Source: Clostridia bacterium (GTDB lineage: Bacteria > Bacillota > Clostridia > UBA1381). From it: a stretch of DNA of 64,000 nt. Below are positions 28,533 through 37,953 of this stretch, piece after piece; the stretch's first letter is position 1, and each line of letters starts with the position of its first letter. Made by a program: the position numbers and the translations under genes. The DNA is taken from NCBI GenBank assembly GCA_017551095.1, contig JAFZMQ010000022.1, forward strand, positions 1-64,000. Reading direction: 5' to 3'. The notes below the pieces were generated by a model. The model did no database searches, was not told the DNA's origin, and was given only the letters and a program-made list of their open reading frames with translations.

Positions 28533-29669
28533 ATGGTAAAAAGGCTTATATCATTCACTCTGGCGTCGGTGCTTTTGCTGTCAACAGTATCTTATGCCGC
28601 AAAAAGCGTAAGCGATTTAAAGAGCGAACTTGCACAGAGTCAGAAAAAGACCGAGGAAACAAAAAAGCAAATCCAAAGTAAACAGGCGGAGAAAAATTCG
28701 CAAAAGGCGAAAAAGGACTCGTTAGACGTTGAAATTGCAGGATTACAGTCGGATATTGATAAAATCCAAAGCGTGATTGACGAAAAAAACGCTGAAATAG
28801 ACGAAAAAAATAATGAAATCGCAGTTTTGGAGGATGAATTACAAGCAACCGACAAACGCCTGAAAAAGCGAATGAAAGTCATTTACGAAAGCGGAACGGA
28901 GTCATACTTGGAGCTTATTCTAAAATCCACGGGAATTGCGGACTTGTTTACAAGAATTGCGGTTGTCGAATCCATTTTAAAACACGATAATAACATTATG
29001 GACAACTACCGAAACGATATAGCGGAAATCGCTGCGGCTAAGGAAGTTGTTGAAAAGGAAAAGAACGAGCAGGTTGAGGCAAAGAGCATTTTAGCCGAAA
29101 AGCAAAATCAGATAAAGGCGAAACAAGCGGAAAGCCAAAAGATAATAGACGCTTTAAGCAAGGACATAAATGAACTGAAAAAGCAGGAGGCGGAGCAGGA
29201 AAAGGCGGAAAAGCAACTGCAATCGCAGATAAACGCCGCATTAAAAAGCTCATCTCAGCAGTCGGTTACATATTCTGGTAACGGCAAATTCGGTTTTCCT
29301 TTAACAAGCTATACGAGAATTTCAAGTACTTACGGATACAGAATACACCCTATAACGGGTACAAAGAAGCTGCATACAGGTATTGATTATGCCGCACCGT
29401 ACGGAACATCAATTCTGGCGGCGGAGGATGGCGTAGTGCTTACATCAGGCTGGAACAGCGGATATGGGTACTGCGTTACCATAAACCACGGCGGCGGATA
29501 TGTAACGCTTTACGGACATTGTAGCAGCCTTTTGGTATCGGCAGGACAAAAAGTAACAAAGGGACAAACTATTGCAAAGGTGGGCTCTACGGGAAATTCG
29601 ACAGGTAATCACCTGCATTTTGAAGTGAGAGTAAACGGTTCTACTGTAAATCCTGCGGGATATCTTTAA
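28533..29669 (+). CDS. EnvC-like coiled-coil LytM/M23 peptidase
   Basis: An exported 378-residue protein: signal peptide ending TVSYA-AK, two long coiled-coil stretches (~25-110 and ~150-235, rich in K/E/Q), then an M23 domain (~255-378). Zinc-binding motifs are present (HTGIDYA with H and D; HLHFEV with the second HxH), so it looks catalytically competent, unlike degenerate EnvC. Its position behind FtsEX matches the PcsB/CwlO-EnvC logic where FtsX gates the coiled coil. Cleaves peptidoglycan cross-links (family inference). Confidence 0.93.
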   Translation: MVKRLISFTLASVLLLSTVSYAAKSVSDLKSELAQSQKKTEETKKQIQSKQAEKNSQKAKKDSLDVEIAGLQSDIDKIQSVIDEKNAEIDEKNNEIAVLEDELQATDKRLKKRMKVIYESGTESYLELILKSTGIADLFTRIAVVESILKHDNNIMDNYRNDIAEIAAAKEVVEKEKNEQVEAKSILAEKQNQIKAKQAESQKIIDALSKDINELKKQEAEQEKAEKQLQSQINAALKSSSQQSVTYSGNGKFGFPLTSYTRISSTYGYRIHPITGTKKLHTGIDYAAPYGTSILAAEDGVVLTSGWNSGYGYCVTINHGGGYVTLYGHCSSLLVSAGQKVTKGQTIAKVGSTGNSTGNHLHFEVRVNGSTVNPAGYL

Positions 29670-29677
29670 AATAAAAA

Positions 29678-29695
29678 GGGTGACGGTTGTCACCC
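29678..29695 (+). other. Hairpin between the M23 gene and ctpA
   Basis: GGGTGAC, GGTT loop, GTCACCC with no T-run afterwards. It is more likely a processing or stability hairpin, or a weak terminator, than a strong stop. Confidence 0.5.
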
Positions 29696-29761
29696 TATAA
29701 TATTATCCGAAAATCTGCATAAGATAGAATATATGTAAAATCAGGGTTTACAAGGAAAGGA

Positions 29762-30952
29762 ATGATTATAAAGGTGAGGATTAAAAAAGGCACAGTCTGG
29801 ACAGTTTTAATTACTGCGATTATTACAGCAGTAATAACAAGTGCCGTAAAGGATATTCTTTATTTTGTGGATGCAGGTGAGCTTTCATATAAAATGACGG
29901 CAGTCACGAAAATGCTCAAAAATTACTGCATTTATGATGTTGACGAAGACAAAATGAATGATTATGCTTTGATAGGGCTCACGGCTGCGGCAGGTGACCC
30001 TTACACATCATACTACCCGAAAGATGAATTTTCATCATACAAGGACAGTATATCGTCAAGCTATGTGGGTATAGGAGCAACAATCGGGGCAGATTTGGAA
30101 AACAATCAGCTTGTCATAATTTCGCCAATGGAGGATAGTCCGGCGGAAGCGGCAGGATTAAAATCGGGTGATGTTATAAAAGCCATAGACGGTACGCCAT
30201 ATGTCGCAGTACAACTTTCAGATGCCGCTACATATTTAAAAACGGGCGATGAAGGAACAAGCGTGGTTTTGAAAATTGAGCGTGACGGCAAAGAATTTGA
30301 TATTACAGTAAAAAGGGCAAAGATAATCAAAATCAGCGTAAAATCAAAAATGCTTGGAAATAACACAGGATATATAAGAATTACAGGCTTTGAAAGGGAT
30401 ATAAAAGGCGAAAGCAAAAACACATATGAGGAGTTTTGTGAGCATTTGGAGGCACTTAAAACGGCAGGGATTAAGTCCCTTGTAATAGATTTAAGAGATA
30501 ATCCGGGCGGCGATTTCGATTTGGTATGCAAAATTGCCGATAAACTGCTTCCCGAGGGGATTATAACTTATACGGAAGATAAAAACGGAAAAAAAGAAGA
30601 GGTTAAATCCGATGCAGAGAGTCTGGATATGCCGATGGCGGTCTTGATAAACGGCGGAAGTGCGTCAGCATCTGAAATTTTAACGGGTGCGTTAAAGGAC
30701 AATAAAAAAGCAACCGTAATCGGTACAAAAAGCTATGGAAAAGGCATTGTGCAATCGGTATTTTCCTTTACCGACGGCTCAGGAATGTCGGTTACAACGG
30801 CAAAATATTACACGCCAAGCGGCGTCTGCATACACGATATAGGAATAGAACCCGATATAGAAGTTTTGCCAGGCTCTAAAAAAGCAATTTCAGAGCTTAG
30901 TCTATCGGAGGACACGCAACTTCAAAAGGCATTAGAGGTCCTTTCCCGATAA
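29762..30952 (+). CDS. ctpA: S41 carboxy-terminal processing protease (CtpA)
   Basis: A 396-residue membrane-anchored protease (N-terminal helix ~10-33). PDZ domain ~100-185, with DSPAEAAGLKSGDVIKAIDG. The S41 core has YIRITGF, VIDLRDNPGG and the catalytic dyad: Ser302 in GGSASASEI and Lys327 in SYGKG, spaced 25 residues as in characterised CtpA enzymes. ftsE-ftsX-M23-ctpA is a recurrent Gram-positive order, where the protease probably tunes the hydrolase or its activators. Its last 21 bases overlap the convergent permease gene. Confidence 0.94.
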   Translation: MIIKVRIKKGTVWTVLITAIITAVITSAVKDILYFVDAGELSYKMTAVTKMLKNYCIYDVDEDKMNDYALIGLTAAAGDPYTSYYPKDEFSSYKDSISSSYVGIGATIGADLENNQLVIISPMEDSPAEAAGLKSGDVIKAIDGTPYVAVQLSDAATYLKTGDEGTSVVLKIERDGKEFDITVKRAKIIKISVKSKMLGNNTGYIRITGFERDIKGESKNTYEEFCEHLEALKTAGIKSLVIDLRDNPGGDFDLVCKIADKLLPEGIITYTEDKNGKKEEVKSDAESLDMPMAVLINGGSASASEILTGALKDNKKATVIGTKSYGKGIVQSVFSFTDGSGMSVTTAKYYTPSGVCIHDIGIEPDIEVLPGSKKAISELSLSEDTQLQKALEVLSR

Positions 30953-31819
30953 TTTAATATTGATTAAAACTACTGCTGCAAGAATTAGGATAATTCCTAA
31001 AATTCCCGCGGCAGTAATTTTTTCGTGAAAGAACAGTATCCCGACAAGTGATGCCGTCAAAACCTCGGTAGTAGTGAGTATTGCAGCTTTTCCTGCCTCA
31101 ACATATTTAAGCCCTATTGTAAGGAGAAGATAGGGCATAAGCGTTGACACAAATGAAAATAAAATCACGGTTAAAATTGAAGCGGGATGTGCCGATACCG
31201 CGGAGGCAAACGAGTGAAAATCCGCTAAAAAGGCAGAACCTACGGATGAGAAAATGAAGGTATATGCGGTAATAACAAGCGGAGGATACTTCCCTACAAC
31301 AAACCGTGCAAATATGCTGTAAAGTGCATAGCTAAGTCCTGCCAAAAGCCCGATAATTATTACAACCGCAGTTATGGGCGTGTTTTTGTCGGTTTTACAG
31401 AGCAGAAAACAACCCAAAGTGGCGATAAAAAGAGCTACAAGTTTTACGGCAGTAATCTTTTCACGGAAAATAATTGCCGATAGAAGTATGACAAAAAACG
31501 GGGCAGTATACGCAAGGATTACGGCAACCGAAACGGAGGAATGCATAAGGGTATAAAAATAGCATACCGAAAAGGAAAATACGCTCAAAATTCCTGTTCC
31601 GAAAAAACACCATAAATCCTTGACCTCTATTCTAAGCTGCTTTTTGTCGGTTATTAAAAAGAAAATTATAAGGGAAACTGCTGCAAAAAGACTTCTGAAA
31701 AAAGCCAGATGAAAATTATCTATCCCAATGCCGTTCAGGTTTCTGACAAATATTCCTGTAAGCCCCCAAAGGACACCCGCAAGAGTGGGGAAAAGGGGTG
31801 CAATTTTTTTAAATAACAT
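30932..31819 (-). CDS. EamA/DMT-family permease
   Basis: A membrane protein of 295 residues with ten predicted helices in two EamA repeats (~8-140 and ~155-290). The LWGLTGIFVRNL start, AYTAPFFVILLSAIIFREKI mid-segment and matching GILFFHEKITAAGILGIILI near the end are typical. Probable metabolite exporter, substrate unknown. AAGGAG lies before the ATG. It starts 12 bases after recD2 on the same strand, so the two are likely co-transcribed. Its 3' end overlaps ctpA tail-to-tail by 21 bases. Confidence 0.9.
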   Translation of the reverse strand: MLFKKIAPLFPTLAGVLWGLTGIFVRNLNGIGIDNFHLAFFRSLFAAVSLIIFFLITDKKQLRIEVKDLWCFFGTGILSVFSFSVCYFYTLMHSSVSVAVILAYTAPFFVILLSAIIFREKITAVKLVALFIATLGCFLLCKTDKNTPITAVVIIIGLLAGLSYALYSIFARFVVGKYPPLVITAYTFIFSSVGSAFLADFHSFASAVSAHPASILTVILFSFVSTLMPYLLLTIGLKYVEAGKAAILTTTEVLTASLVGILFFHEKITAAGILGIILILAAVVLINIKLSGKDL

Positions 31820-31831
31820 AGTTTTTGCTCC

Positions 31832-34063
31832 TTAAAGCATAAATTTTTCTGTATCGCAGAGCTTTTTTAAAAGTCCCGAAAAACGCTTTTTTTCATCATT
31901 GTTTTTTACCATTGTTTCGCACACGGCAGAAGAGCCTACCATAATTACCATATTTTTTGCCCGGGTTACAGCGGTATATAAAAGGTTGCGGCACATAAGC
32001 ATAGGTGCGGTGCGTACAAGCGGAATAATTACCGTATTAAATTCACTTCCCTGACTTTTGTGAACGGTAATGGCATATGCAAGGTCTAAATACTCCAAAT
32101 CGCCAAGACGGTATTCGGTGCGTTTATCGTCGTCAAAAATCACCGTCATAACCCTGTCTTTTAAAGAGATGCTTTCAATAATACCCATATCTCCGTTAAA
32201 AATGCCGGAACCGACTTCCCCGTTTGGTCTTTCCCAGACAATGTCGTAATTATTCTTTATCTGCATAACCTTATCGCCTGTGCGGAAAACGGTTTTTCCG
32301 TATGGGTATTCCGTCTTCTGATTGTCATGCGGATTTACATACTCTTGCAGTAGGTTATTCAGATTATTTGAACCGGCTATGCCTTTTTTTGAGGGACACA
32401 AAACTTGTATTGAAGTCAAAGGATTTATGCCGTAACGGTTTGGTATGCGGTTTCGGTACAGGTCGCAGACCGTTGTAGCAACCGATTCGGCGGTCAGCCG
32501 TTTCATAAAAAAGAAATCGTTATCGCGTGTTTCAAGCTCGGGCATAATTCCGGTATTTATTTTATGAGCATTGGTAATTATAAGGCTTTGCCTTGCCTGA
32601 CGGAAGATGTGCGTAAGGCGTATAACGGGAATGCTGCCGCTTTTGCAAATATCGGAAAGAACATTTCCGGGACCTACCGACGGGAGTTGGTCGCTGTCGC
32701 CCGAAAATATTACCTTTGCACCCTTTTTTACAGCCCGTAAAAAGCTATGCATAAGCTGTATATCAATCATGCTCACTTCGTCTAAAATGATTGCGTCAAA
32801 GGGAAGCGGATTGCTCTCATTATGCAAAAATCTTGCAGATGCCGTGTCGCTGTCAGGCTGAACGCACAAAAGCCGGTGCAAAGTTTTTGCCTCAATGCCC
32901 GTAACCTCTGACATGCGTTTAGCGGCCCGTCCTGTCGGTGCGGCAAGTGCTATGGAAAGATGCATTGATGCCAAAATCTCTATAATCGCGTTTATGGCGG
33001 TTGTTTTACCTGTGCCCGGTCCGCCTGTTATGACAATAGCATTATGTTTAGCAGATTCTGAAACTGCAAGACGCTGCTTTTCGTCAAGCATAATACTGCT
33101 CTTTTTCTCGAAATCGGAAATAAGTCCGTCAATATCTTCGCTATTTTCCGAAAACGGCGGAGAAAAAGCTCCCAAAGACGCGAGGCGTGATGCTACATAC
33201 CGCTCAGCCTCGAAAAGATAAGTAAGGTAGCAGGGGTTGTCGGCAGAATCGGTATCCATGACTATTTCTTTTGCCTCTTCCAAGGCGTAGATTTCCTGCT
33301 CAACCTCATCATCGGTAACCGATAGCCTTGTTGATGCCTCGCTTTTTAAAATATCAAACGGAAGGTATGTATGCCCCAAATCGTAAGAGGCAGATTTTAA
33401 CAAATATTTTATACCGCACCTGAGCCTAAGAGGTGAGTTTTTGGGAATGCCCCGTGCCGATGCAATAGAGTCTGCGGTTTTAAAAGCAATTCCGTCAATA
33501 TTTTCACAGAGAATGTACGGATTTTCCTTGATTTTTGTAACCGATTCCGCACCTAAAACCTGATGAATTTTAACGGCAAGGCTTGAAGAAAGGCTGTACT
33601 GTTGCAGAAACATAACAATGCTTTGCATTGATTGAAGCTCCAAGTACGATTTACCTATCTTTTCCGCACGGGAAGCCGAAATACCCTTTATTTCGCTTAA
33701 TCGCATAGGGTCAGAAAGCATGATGTTCAAAGTATCGCTGCCGAAGTAATCGACAATCTTTTTTGCCGTTGCGGTGCGTATTCCGTATATCACACCCGAG
33801 GAAAGATAATCTAAAATGGCACTTTCATCGGTTGGGAGAATTGTTTCATAGGAATTTATTTTAAACTGCTCTCCGTAATCGTGATGCACTGTCCAGCTTC
33901 CCGTAACCGAAACGTTTTCGCCTTCGGCAGCATACGGCATATATCCGGTCGCGGTAAAAAGACCGTCTGTTGCAGAGTCGATTTCGCAGACGGTATATCC
34001 GTTTTCGGCATTTTGATATATTATATCATATATTTTCCCTGTTATTGTAATGCTTTCCTTCAT
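31832..34063 (-). CDS. recD2: RecD2-type helicase (RecD/TraA family)
   Basis: A 5'-3' DNA helicase without RecBC partners. The start at 34063 follows GAGAGG by seven bases; the frame is open seven codons further. N-terminal OB-like domain and helix-hairpin-helix region (~75-145, with GVIYGIRTATAKKIVDYFG) are typical of RecD2 rather than RecD. Walker A GGPGTGKT lies at ~347-354, Walker B ILDEVSMID follows, GDSDQLPSVGPG is motif III, and AYAITVHKSQGSEF marks the UvrD-like C-terminal motif. 743 residues, normal length. Roles in repair and fork processing follow from the family. Confidence 0.94.
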   Translation of the reverse strand: MKESITITGKIYDIIYQNAENGYTVCEIDSATDGLFTATGYMPYAAEGENVSVTGSWTVHHDYGEQFKINSYETILPTDESAILDYLSSGVIYGIRTATAKKIVDYFGSDTLNIMLSDPMRLSEIKGISASRAEKIGKSYLELQSMQSIVMFLQQYSLSSSLAVKIHQVLGAESVTKIKENPYILCENIDGIAFKTADSIASARGIPKNSPLRLRCGIKYLLKSASYDLGHTYLPFDILKSEASTRLSVTDDEVEQEIYALEEAKEIVMDTDSADNPCYLTYLFEAERYVASRLASLGAFSPPFSENSEDIDGLISDFEKKSSIMLDEKQRLAVSESAKHNAIVITGGPGTGKTTAINAIIEILASMHLSIALAAPTGRAAKRMSEVTGIEAKTLHRLLCVQPDSDTASARFLHNESNPLPFDAIILDEVSMIDIQLMHSFLRAVKKGAKVIFSGDSDQLPSVGPGNVLSDICKSGSIPVIRLTHIFRQARQSLIITNAHKINTGIMPELETRDNDFFFMKRLTAESVATTVCDLYRNRIPNRYGINPLTSIQVLCPSKKGIAGSNNLNNLLQEYVNPHDNQKTEYPYGKTVFRTGDKVMQIKNNYDIVWERPNGEVGSGIFNGDMGIIESISLKDRVMTVIFDDDKRTEYRLGDLEYLDLAYAITVHKSQGSEFNTVIIPLVRTAPMLMCRNLLYTAVTRAKNMVIMVGSSAVCETMVKNNDEKKRFSGLLKKLCDTEKFML

Positions 34064-34099
34064 AATTACGCCTCTCAAAAGCATAAGGTATTAAAACAA

Positions 34100-34128
34100 A
34101 TTATAACATATTTTTATGTTGACGGCAA
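34100..34128 (-). promoter_or_regulatory. Promoter for recD2
   Basis: Minus-strand TTGCCG, 17 bp, TATAAT. Its -35 overlaps the -35 of the divergent rdgB promoter by two bases. Confidence 0.7.
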
Positions 34129-34148
34129 GTGCATTTAGGTGGTATAAT
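34119..34148 (+). promoter_or_regulatory. Promoter for rdgB operon
   Basis: TTGACG, 18 bp, TATAAT with extended TGG before the -10. Confidence 0.75.
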
Positions 34149-34180
34149 AAAAAAATAAGGAATAAATTACAGGTGAAATT

Positions 34181-34765
34181 ATGAAAATAGTTGCGGCGAC
34201 AAATAATAGCGGCAAAGCAAGAGAGTTTGCCGAGATTCTAAAAGACACAGGCATATCGGTTTTGACCATGAAAGATGCAGGAATAAGCATAGAAATTGCC
34301 GAAACGGGCAAAAACTTTGCCGAAAATGCCATGATTAAGGCAAAAGCAGTGTCCGAGCTTTGCGACCTTCCCGTTCTGGCAGATGACTCCGGTCTTTGCG
34401 TAAACTGTTTAGACGGAGCCCCTGGACTGTATTCGGCAAGATTTGCAGGTGAAAATGCAACGGATAAAGAGCTAAGAGCAAAGCTTTTGTCGGAAATGCA
34501 GGGAATGACAGACAGAAGTGCATTTTTCATTTCAAGCGTGGTCCTTCTCTATAAAAATGGAAAAGCAATAACGGCAGAGGGAAAAGTTTTGGGACATATA
34601 CTAACAGAGGAAAAGGGCACGGGCGGTTTCGGCTATGACGCACTTTTCTACTGTGATGAAATAGGTAAAACCTTTGCCGAGGCAACACCCTTGGAAAAGG
34701 ATGCGGTAAGTCACAGAGGCAGGGCATTAAAAGCACTGTGCGAAAAAATAAAAGAGGTGAAATAA
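34181..34765 (+). CDS. rdgB: XTP/dITP diphosphatase (RdgB/HAM1)
   Basis: It hydrolyses non-canonical purine triphosphates (ITP, XTP, dITP) to monophosphates. 194 residues: the opening MKIVAATNNSGKAREFAEIL carries the SxNxxK-type substrate loop. ETGKNFAENAMIKAK, LADDSGLCVNCLDGAPGLYS with catalytic Asp, and GFGYDALF...HRGRALKAL follow. It is the first gene of a + strand run through mazF, with stop and next start adjacent (34765/34766). Confidence 0.95.
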   Translation: MKIVAATNNSGKAREFAEILKDTGISVLTMKDAGISIEIAETGKNFAENAMIKAKAVSELCDLPVLADDSGLCVNCLDGAPGLYSARFAGENATDKELRAKLLSEMQGMTDRSAFFISSVVLLYKNGKAITAEGKVLGHILTEEKGTGGFGYDALFYCDEIGKTFAEATPLEKDAVSHRGRALKALCEKIKEVK

Positions 34766-35269
34766 ATGGATATTTTCAGAGAACAGCTTGTAGTACGCAA
34801 AAAAAACAATAAGGATATAGCGATAATTGCAGGAATCATCGCATTAGCATTTGTTCTATCCCTTGTTGTTATGTCGTTTTTAGGAAGTTTAAGCTTCCTG
34901 CTTTTATGCGGAATCTGGTTTGGGGCATGGTGGCTGGTAACAGGCAAAAATATTGAGTATGAGTATATCATAACTTCTAATATTTTGGATATTGATAAAA
35001 TCATGGCAAAGCGTTCGAGAAAACGCATGGAAAGTATTGATTTAAAGGAAGCGGAGCGGTTTATGCCCATATCCGATATGCCGAAAACGGATATAAAAAT
35101 CGTTGACGCAACGCCAAACGGCATAGAAGACGGTGTTTACGGCATTGATTTTAAATCAAAGGCTCAAACAAAAAGACTTTTATTTAAACCGGATAAAGAA
35201 TTTTTGAATCTGGCAAAAATGGCTTGTCCAAGCCTTGTTGTTTTGAGAAATGAGGATATAGAGGAGTAA
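34766..35269 (+). CDS. Small membrane protein (DUF6106-like)
   Basis: A 167-residue protein with two N-terminal transmembrane helices (~20-40 and ~44-60) and a cytoplasmic beta-rich domain including YEYIITSNILDIDKIMAKRS and RKRMESIDL. This resembles conserved clostridial proteins of the DUF6106 type (recalled, not searched). The PH-like tail could monitor membrane or lipid state, but no function is known. It starts on the base after rdgB stops and ends five bases before nnr, so it belongs to the same operon. Confidence 0.7.
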   Translation: MDIFREQLVVRKKNNKDIAIIAGIIALAFVLSLVVMSFLGSLSFLLLCGIWFGAWWLVTGKNIEYEYIITSNILDIDKIMAKRSRKRMESIDLKEAERFMPISDMPKTDIKIVDATPNGIEDGVYGIDFKSKAQTKRLLFKPDKEFLNLAKMACPSLVVLRNEDIEE

Positions 35270-35274
35270 ATCCT

Positions 35275-36762
35275 ATGAAAGTTTGTACTGTTTCCGAAAT
35301 GCGTAACGCCGATAAAATTGCCTCGGAAAGGCTTGGCGTTCCAAGCGTTGTTTTGATGGAAAACGCCGCTATTTCCTGCGTCTTAGAGGTAATCGGGTTT
35401 GACAGCTTTACCGTGCTTTGCGGCAAAGGGAACAATGCCGGTGACGGCTTTGCAATAGCAAGACACCTTATAAACAGAGGTAAAAATGTAAAAATTTATA
35501 CACTTTTTGGCGAAGAATTTTCGGGCGACGGCAAAATCAATTTTGACATACTCAAAAATATGTCTGTGCCGATTTACGAGGCAGATTTGGAAACGCTGAA
35601 AACCGATATTATGCTTTCCGATTGTGTTATTGACGCCGTTTTCGGCACAGGTTTGCATGGCGAAATTGACGGGAAAACGGCAGAAATTTTTGATATAGTC
35701 AATAATTTTGCAAATTATGTGCTTTCGGTTGATGTTCCGTCAGGCGTAGATGCGGACAGCGGAGAAATCTTAAAAAATGCCATAAGAGCCGATAAAACTG
35801 TGACTTTTGCAGCATATAAAAAAGGACTTTTGCTTTATCCTGCGGCGGATTTTGCAGGAGAAGTAAAGGTTTCGGATATATCAATACCGAAATCTGTGCT
35901 AAGCGACATCAAAATTGAAACTACCGACGCCAAAATGGCAAAATCGCTGATGCCGAAGCGGCAGGAAAATTCGCATAAGGGCGATTACGGAAAAATCCTG
36001 ATAATCGGCGGCAGCGTCGGTATGGCGGGAGCTGTTTGTCTTGCGGCGAAATCGGCGTTTAAGGCGGGAGCAGGACTCGTAAAGGCGTGTGTTCCCGAGA
36101 AAATAAATGATATAGTACAAAAAACTGTTATCGAGGCCATGACCGAAAGTGTGAATTTTGAAAAGGATATAACTCATATAACGGATATGATAAATGGATA
36201 TGATGCCGTTCTTTTCGGTAACGGCATAGGCAGAGAGCCATTTGTGTGTGAGCTTTTGGAAGTAGTTTTAAAAACGGCAAAGGTACCGATTGTAATAGAT
36301 GCCGACGGGCTTTTTGCACTTTCTAAAAAGCCGGGGCTTTTGAAATTTTGCGGTGAAAATACCATTTTAACACCGCATACAATGGAAATGGCACGGCTTT
36401 TAGGCGTTACCGCAGACGAGGTAGAGGGAAAAAGATTTGAACTGTCAAAAGATTTTGCCGTAAAAAACAAATTGACACTTGTTTTAAAGGGAAATCATAC
36501 TATAATAACAGCACCTGACGGAACGCAAAGGGTGAATATGACGGGCAACAGCGGAATGGCAACGGCAGGGAGCGGCGATTCATTGGCAGGAATTTTGGCT
36601 GGGCTTTTGCCTACCTGCAAAAACGCTTTTGATGCCGCAACACTTGCGGTATATGTTCACGGAAAAGCCGGTGATTTTGTCGCACAAAGCATAGGCAAAA
36701 CATCACTCACGGCAGGGGATATAGTAGATGCAATATCCCACATATTACCTGTGGAAAACTGA
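35275..36762 (+). CDS. nnr: Bifunctional NAD(P)H-hydrate epimerase/dehydratase
   Basis: It repairs hydrated NADH and NADPH. The N-terminal YjeF_N epimerase domain (~1-210) has CGKGNNAGDGFAIARHL and VDVPSGVDADSGE. The C-terminal ribokinase-like, ADP-dependent dehydratase (~225-495) has KGDYGKILIIGGSVGMAGAV and the nucleotide/catalytic motif GNSGMATAGSGDSLAGIL. 495 residues is the usual length of the fused form. Upstream and downstream neighbours are close, ahead of alr. Confidence 0.95.
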   Translation: MKVCTVSEMRNADKIASERLGVPSVVLMENAAISCVLEVIGFDSFTVLCGKGNNAGDGFAIARHLINRGKNVKIYTLFGEEFSGDGKINFDILKNMSVPIYEADLETLKTDIMLSDCVIDAVFGTGLHGEIDGKTAEIFDIVNNFANYVLSVDVPSGVDADSGEILKNAIRADKTVTFAAYKKGLLLYPAADFAGEVKVSDISIPKSVLSDIKIETTDAKMAKSLMPKRQENSHKGDYGKILIIGGSVGMAGAVCLAAKSAFKAGAGLVKACVPEKINDIVQKTVIEAMTESVNFEKDITHITDMINGYDAVLFGNGIGREPFVCELLEVVLKTAKVPIVIDADGLFALSKKPGLLKFCGENTILTPHTMEMARLLGVTADEVEGKRFELSKDFAVKNKLTLVLKGNHTIITAPDGTQRVNMTGNSGMATAGSGDSLAGILAGLLPTCKNAFDAATLAVYVHGKAGDFVAQSIGKTSLTAGDIVDAISHILPVEN

Positions 36763-36771
36763 AAAATAATA

Positions 36772-36780
36772 TGATATAAT
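36772..36780 (+). promoter_or_regulatory. Extended -10 promoter for alr-mazEF
   Basis: TGATATAAT, with only a weak TGGAAA at the -35 position. Confidence 0.55.
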
Positions 36781-36795
36781 GAAGAGGAATCTAAG

Positions 36796-37947
36796 ATGAG
36801 AACTTGGGCAGAAATTGACTTGGACGCATTAAAATATAATTTTGAAAATATTAAAAGCGTCTTAAAGACTGAAACGAAAATTATGTCGGTAGTAAAGACC
36901 GACGCATACGGACACGGGTATGAGGAGTGTTGCAAAACCCTTTTGGAGTGCGGCACATACGCGTTTGCCGTTGCGACTCTTTCGGAGGCGAAGCAGGTGC
37001 GGAAAATATGCCCTGATACGCCAATACTGATTTTGGGTGTCACTCAAAAAGATGATATGGCAGAGCTTATAAAGTACGATATTATGCCCACAATAACCGA
37101 TACCGATAATTGTATTGCGCTTTCAAAAGAGGCGGAAAAAGCCAAAAAAACGGTAAAAATTCATATAAAAGCAGACACGGGAATGTCGAGGATAGGGTTT
37201 GTTGCAGACAATAAAACCACTATTTCGGACATTTTAAAAATATCAAAACTTCCAAATATTGAAATAAACGGGATTTTTTCGCATTTTGCGTGTGCTGATG
37301 AGGAAAGTCCCGAATATACCTATATGCAGTTTGACAGATTTTTAAAGCTCATAGATGAGCTGGAAGCTTTGGGTATAAAAATCCCGATAAAGCATATAGC
37401 AAACAGTGCCGCAATTATGATGTATCCTGAAATGCAGCTTGATATGGTGCGTCCGGGGATTATACTTTACGGCTACTACCCTTCCGATGAAGTCGATAAA
37501 AAACGGCTTTCAATAAAGCCCGTTATGACCGTAAAATCACGCATAACGCTTGTAAAGGAAGCGGAAAAAGGCGTTGGCGTAAGCTACGGAAAAGAGTACA
37601 TAACTGAGAGGAAAACAAAGATTGCGACAGTGCCTGTCGGTTATGGCGACGGATATTTACGGGCTCTTAAAAATAAGGCAAAAATGGAGTTTGGCGAAAA
37701 TCTTTGTGATGTTGTAGGAAGAATTTGTATGGACCAATGTATGATAGACGCCACAAATGTCAATAATATAGGCATAGGTGACGAAGTAACAGTATTTGGT
37801 AACGGAAAAATTACAGCGGACAGCGTTGCAAAGTGGCTTGGGACAATAAGCTATGAGGTTTTGTGCCTTGTTGCGAACCGTGTTCCGAGAATTTATGTTA
37901 AGGGAGGGGAAATCGTAAAAGCAAAGGATTATTTGGAGGAAGTTTAA
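36796..37947 (+). CDS. alr: Alanine racemase
   Basis: A PLP enzyme making D-alanine for peptidoglycan. 383 residues: the PLP-binding Lys34 lies in VVKTDAYGHG. HIKADTGMSRIGF, SAAIMMYPEMQLDMVRPGI and the second catalytic Tyr in GVGVSYGKEY follow, with CMDQCMIDA near residue 314. GAAGAGGA precedes the ATG. It is directly followed by mazE/mazF homologues, the classical Bacillus alr-ndoAI-ndoA order. Confidence 0.96.
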   Translation: MRTWAEIDLDALKYNFENIKSVLKTETKIMSVVKTDAYGHGYEECCKTLLECGTYAFAVATLSEAKQVRKICPDTPILILGVTQKDDMAELIKYDIMPTITDTDNCIALSKEAEKAKKTVKIHIKADTGMSRIGFVADNKTTISDILKISKLPNIEINGIFSHFACADEESPEYTYMQFDRFLKLIDELEALGIKIPIKHIANSAAIMMYPEMQLDMVRPGIILYGYYPSDEVDKKRLSIKPVMTVKSRITLVKEAEKGVGVSYGKEYITERKTKIATVPVGYGDGYLRALKNKAKMEFGENLCDVVGRICMDQCMIDATNVNNIGIGDEVTVFGNGKITADSVAKWLGTISYEVLCLVANRVPRIYVKGGEIVKAKDYLEEV

Positions 37948-37953
37948 AAAAGC

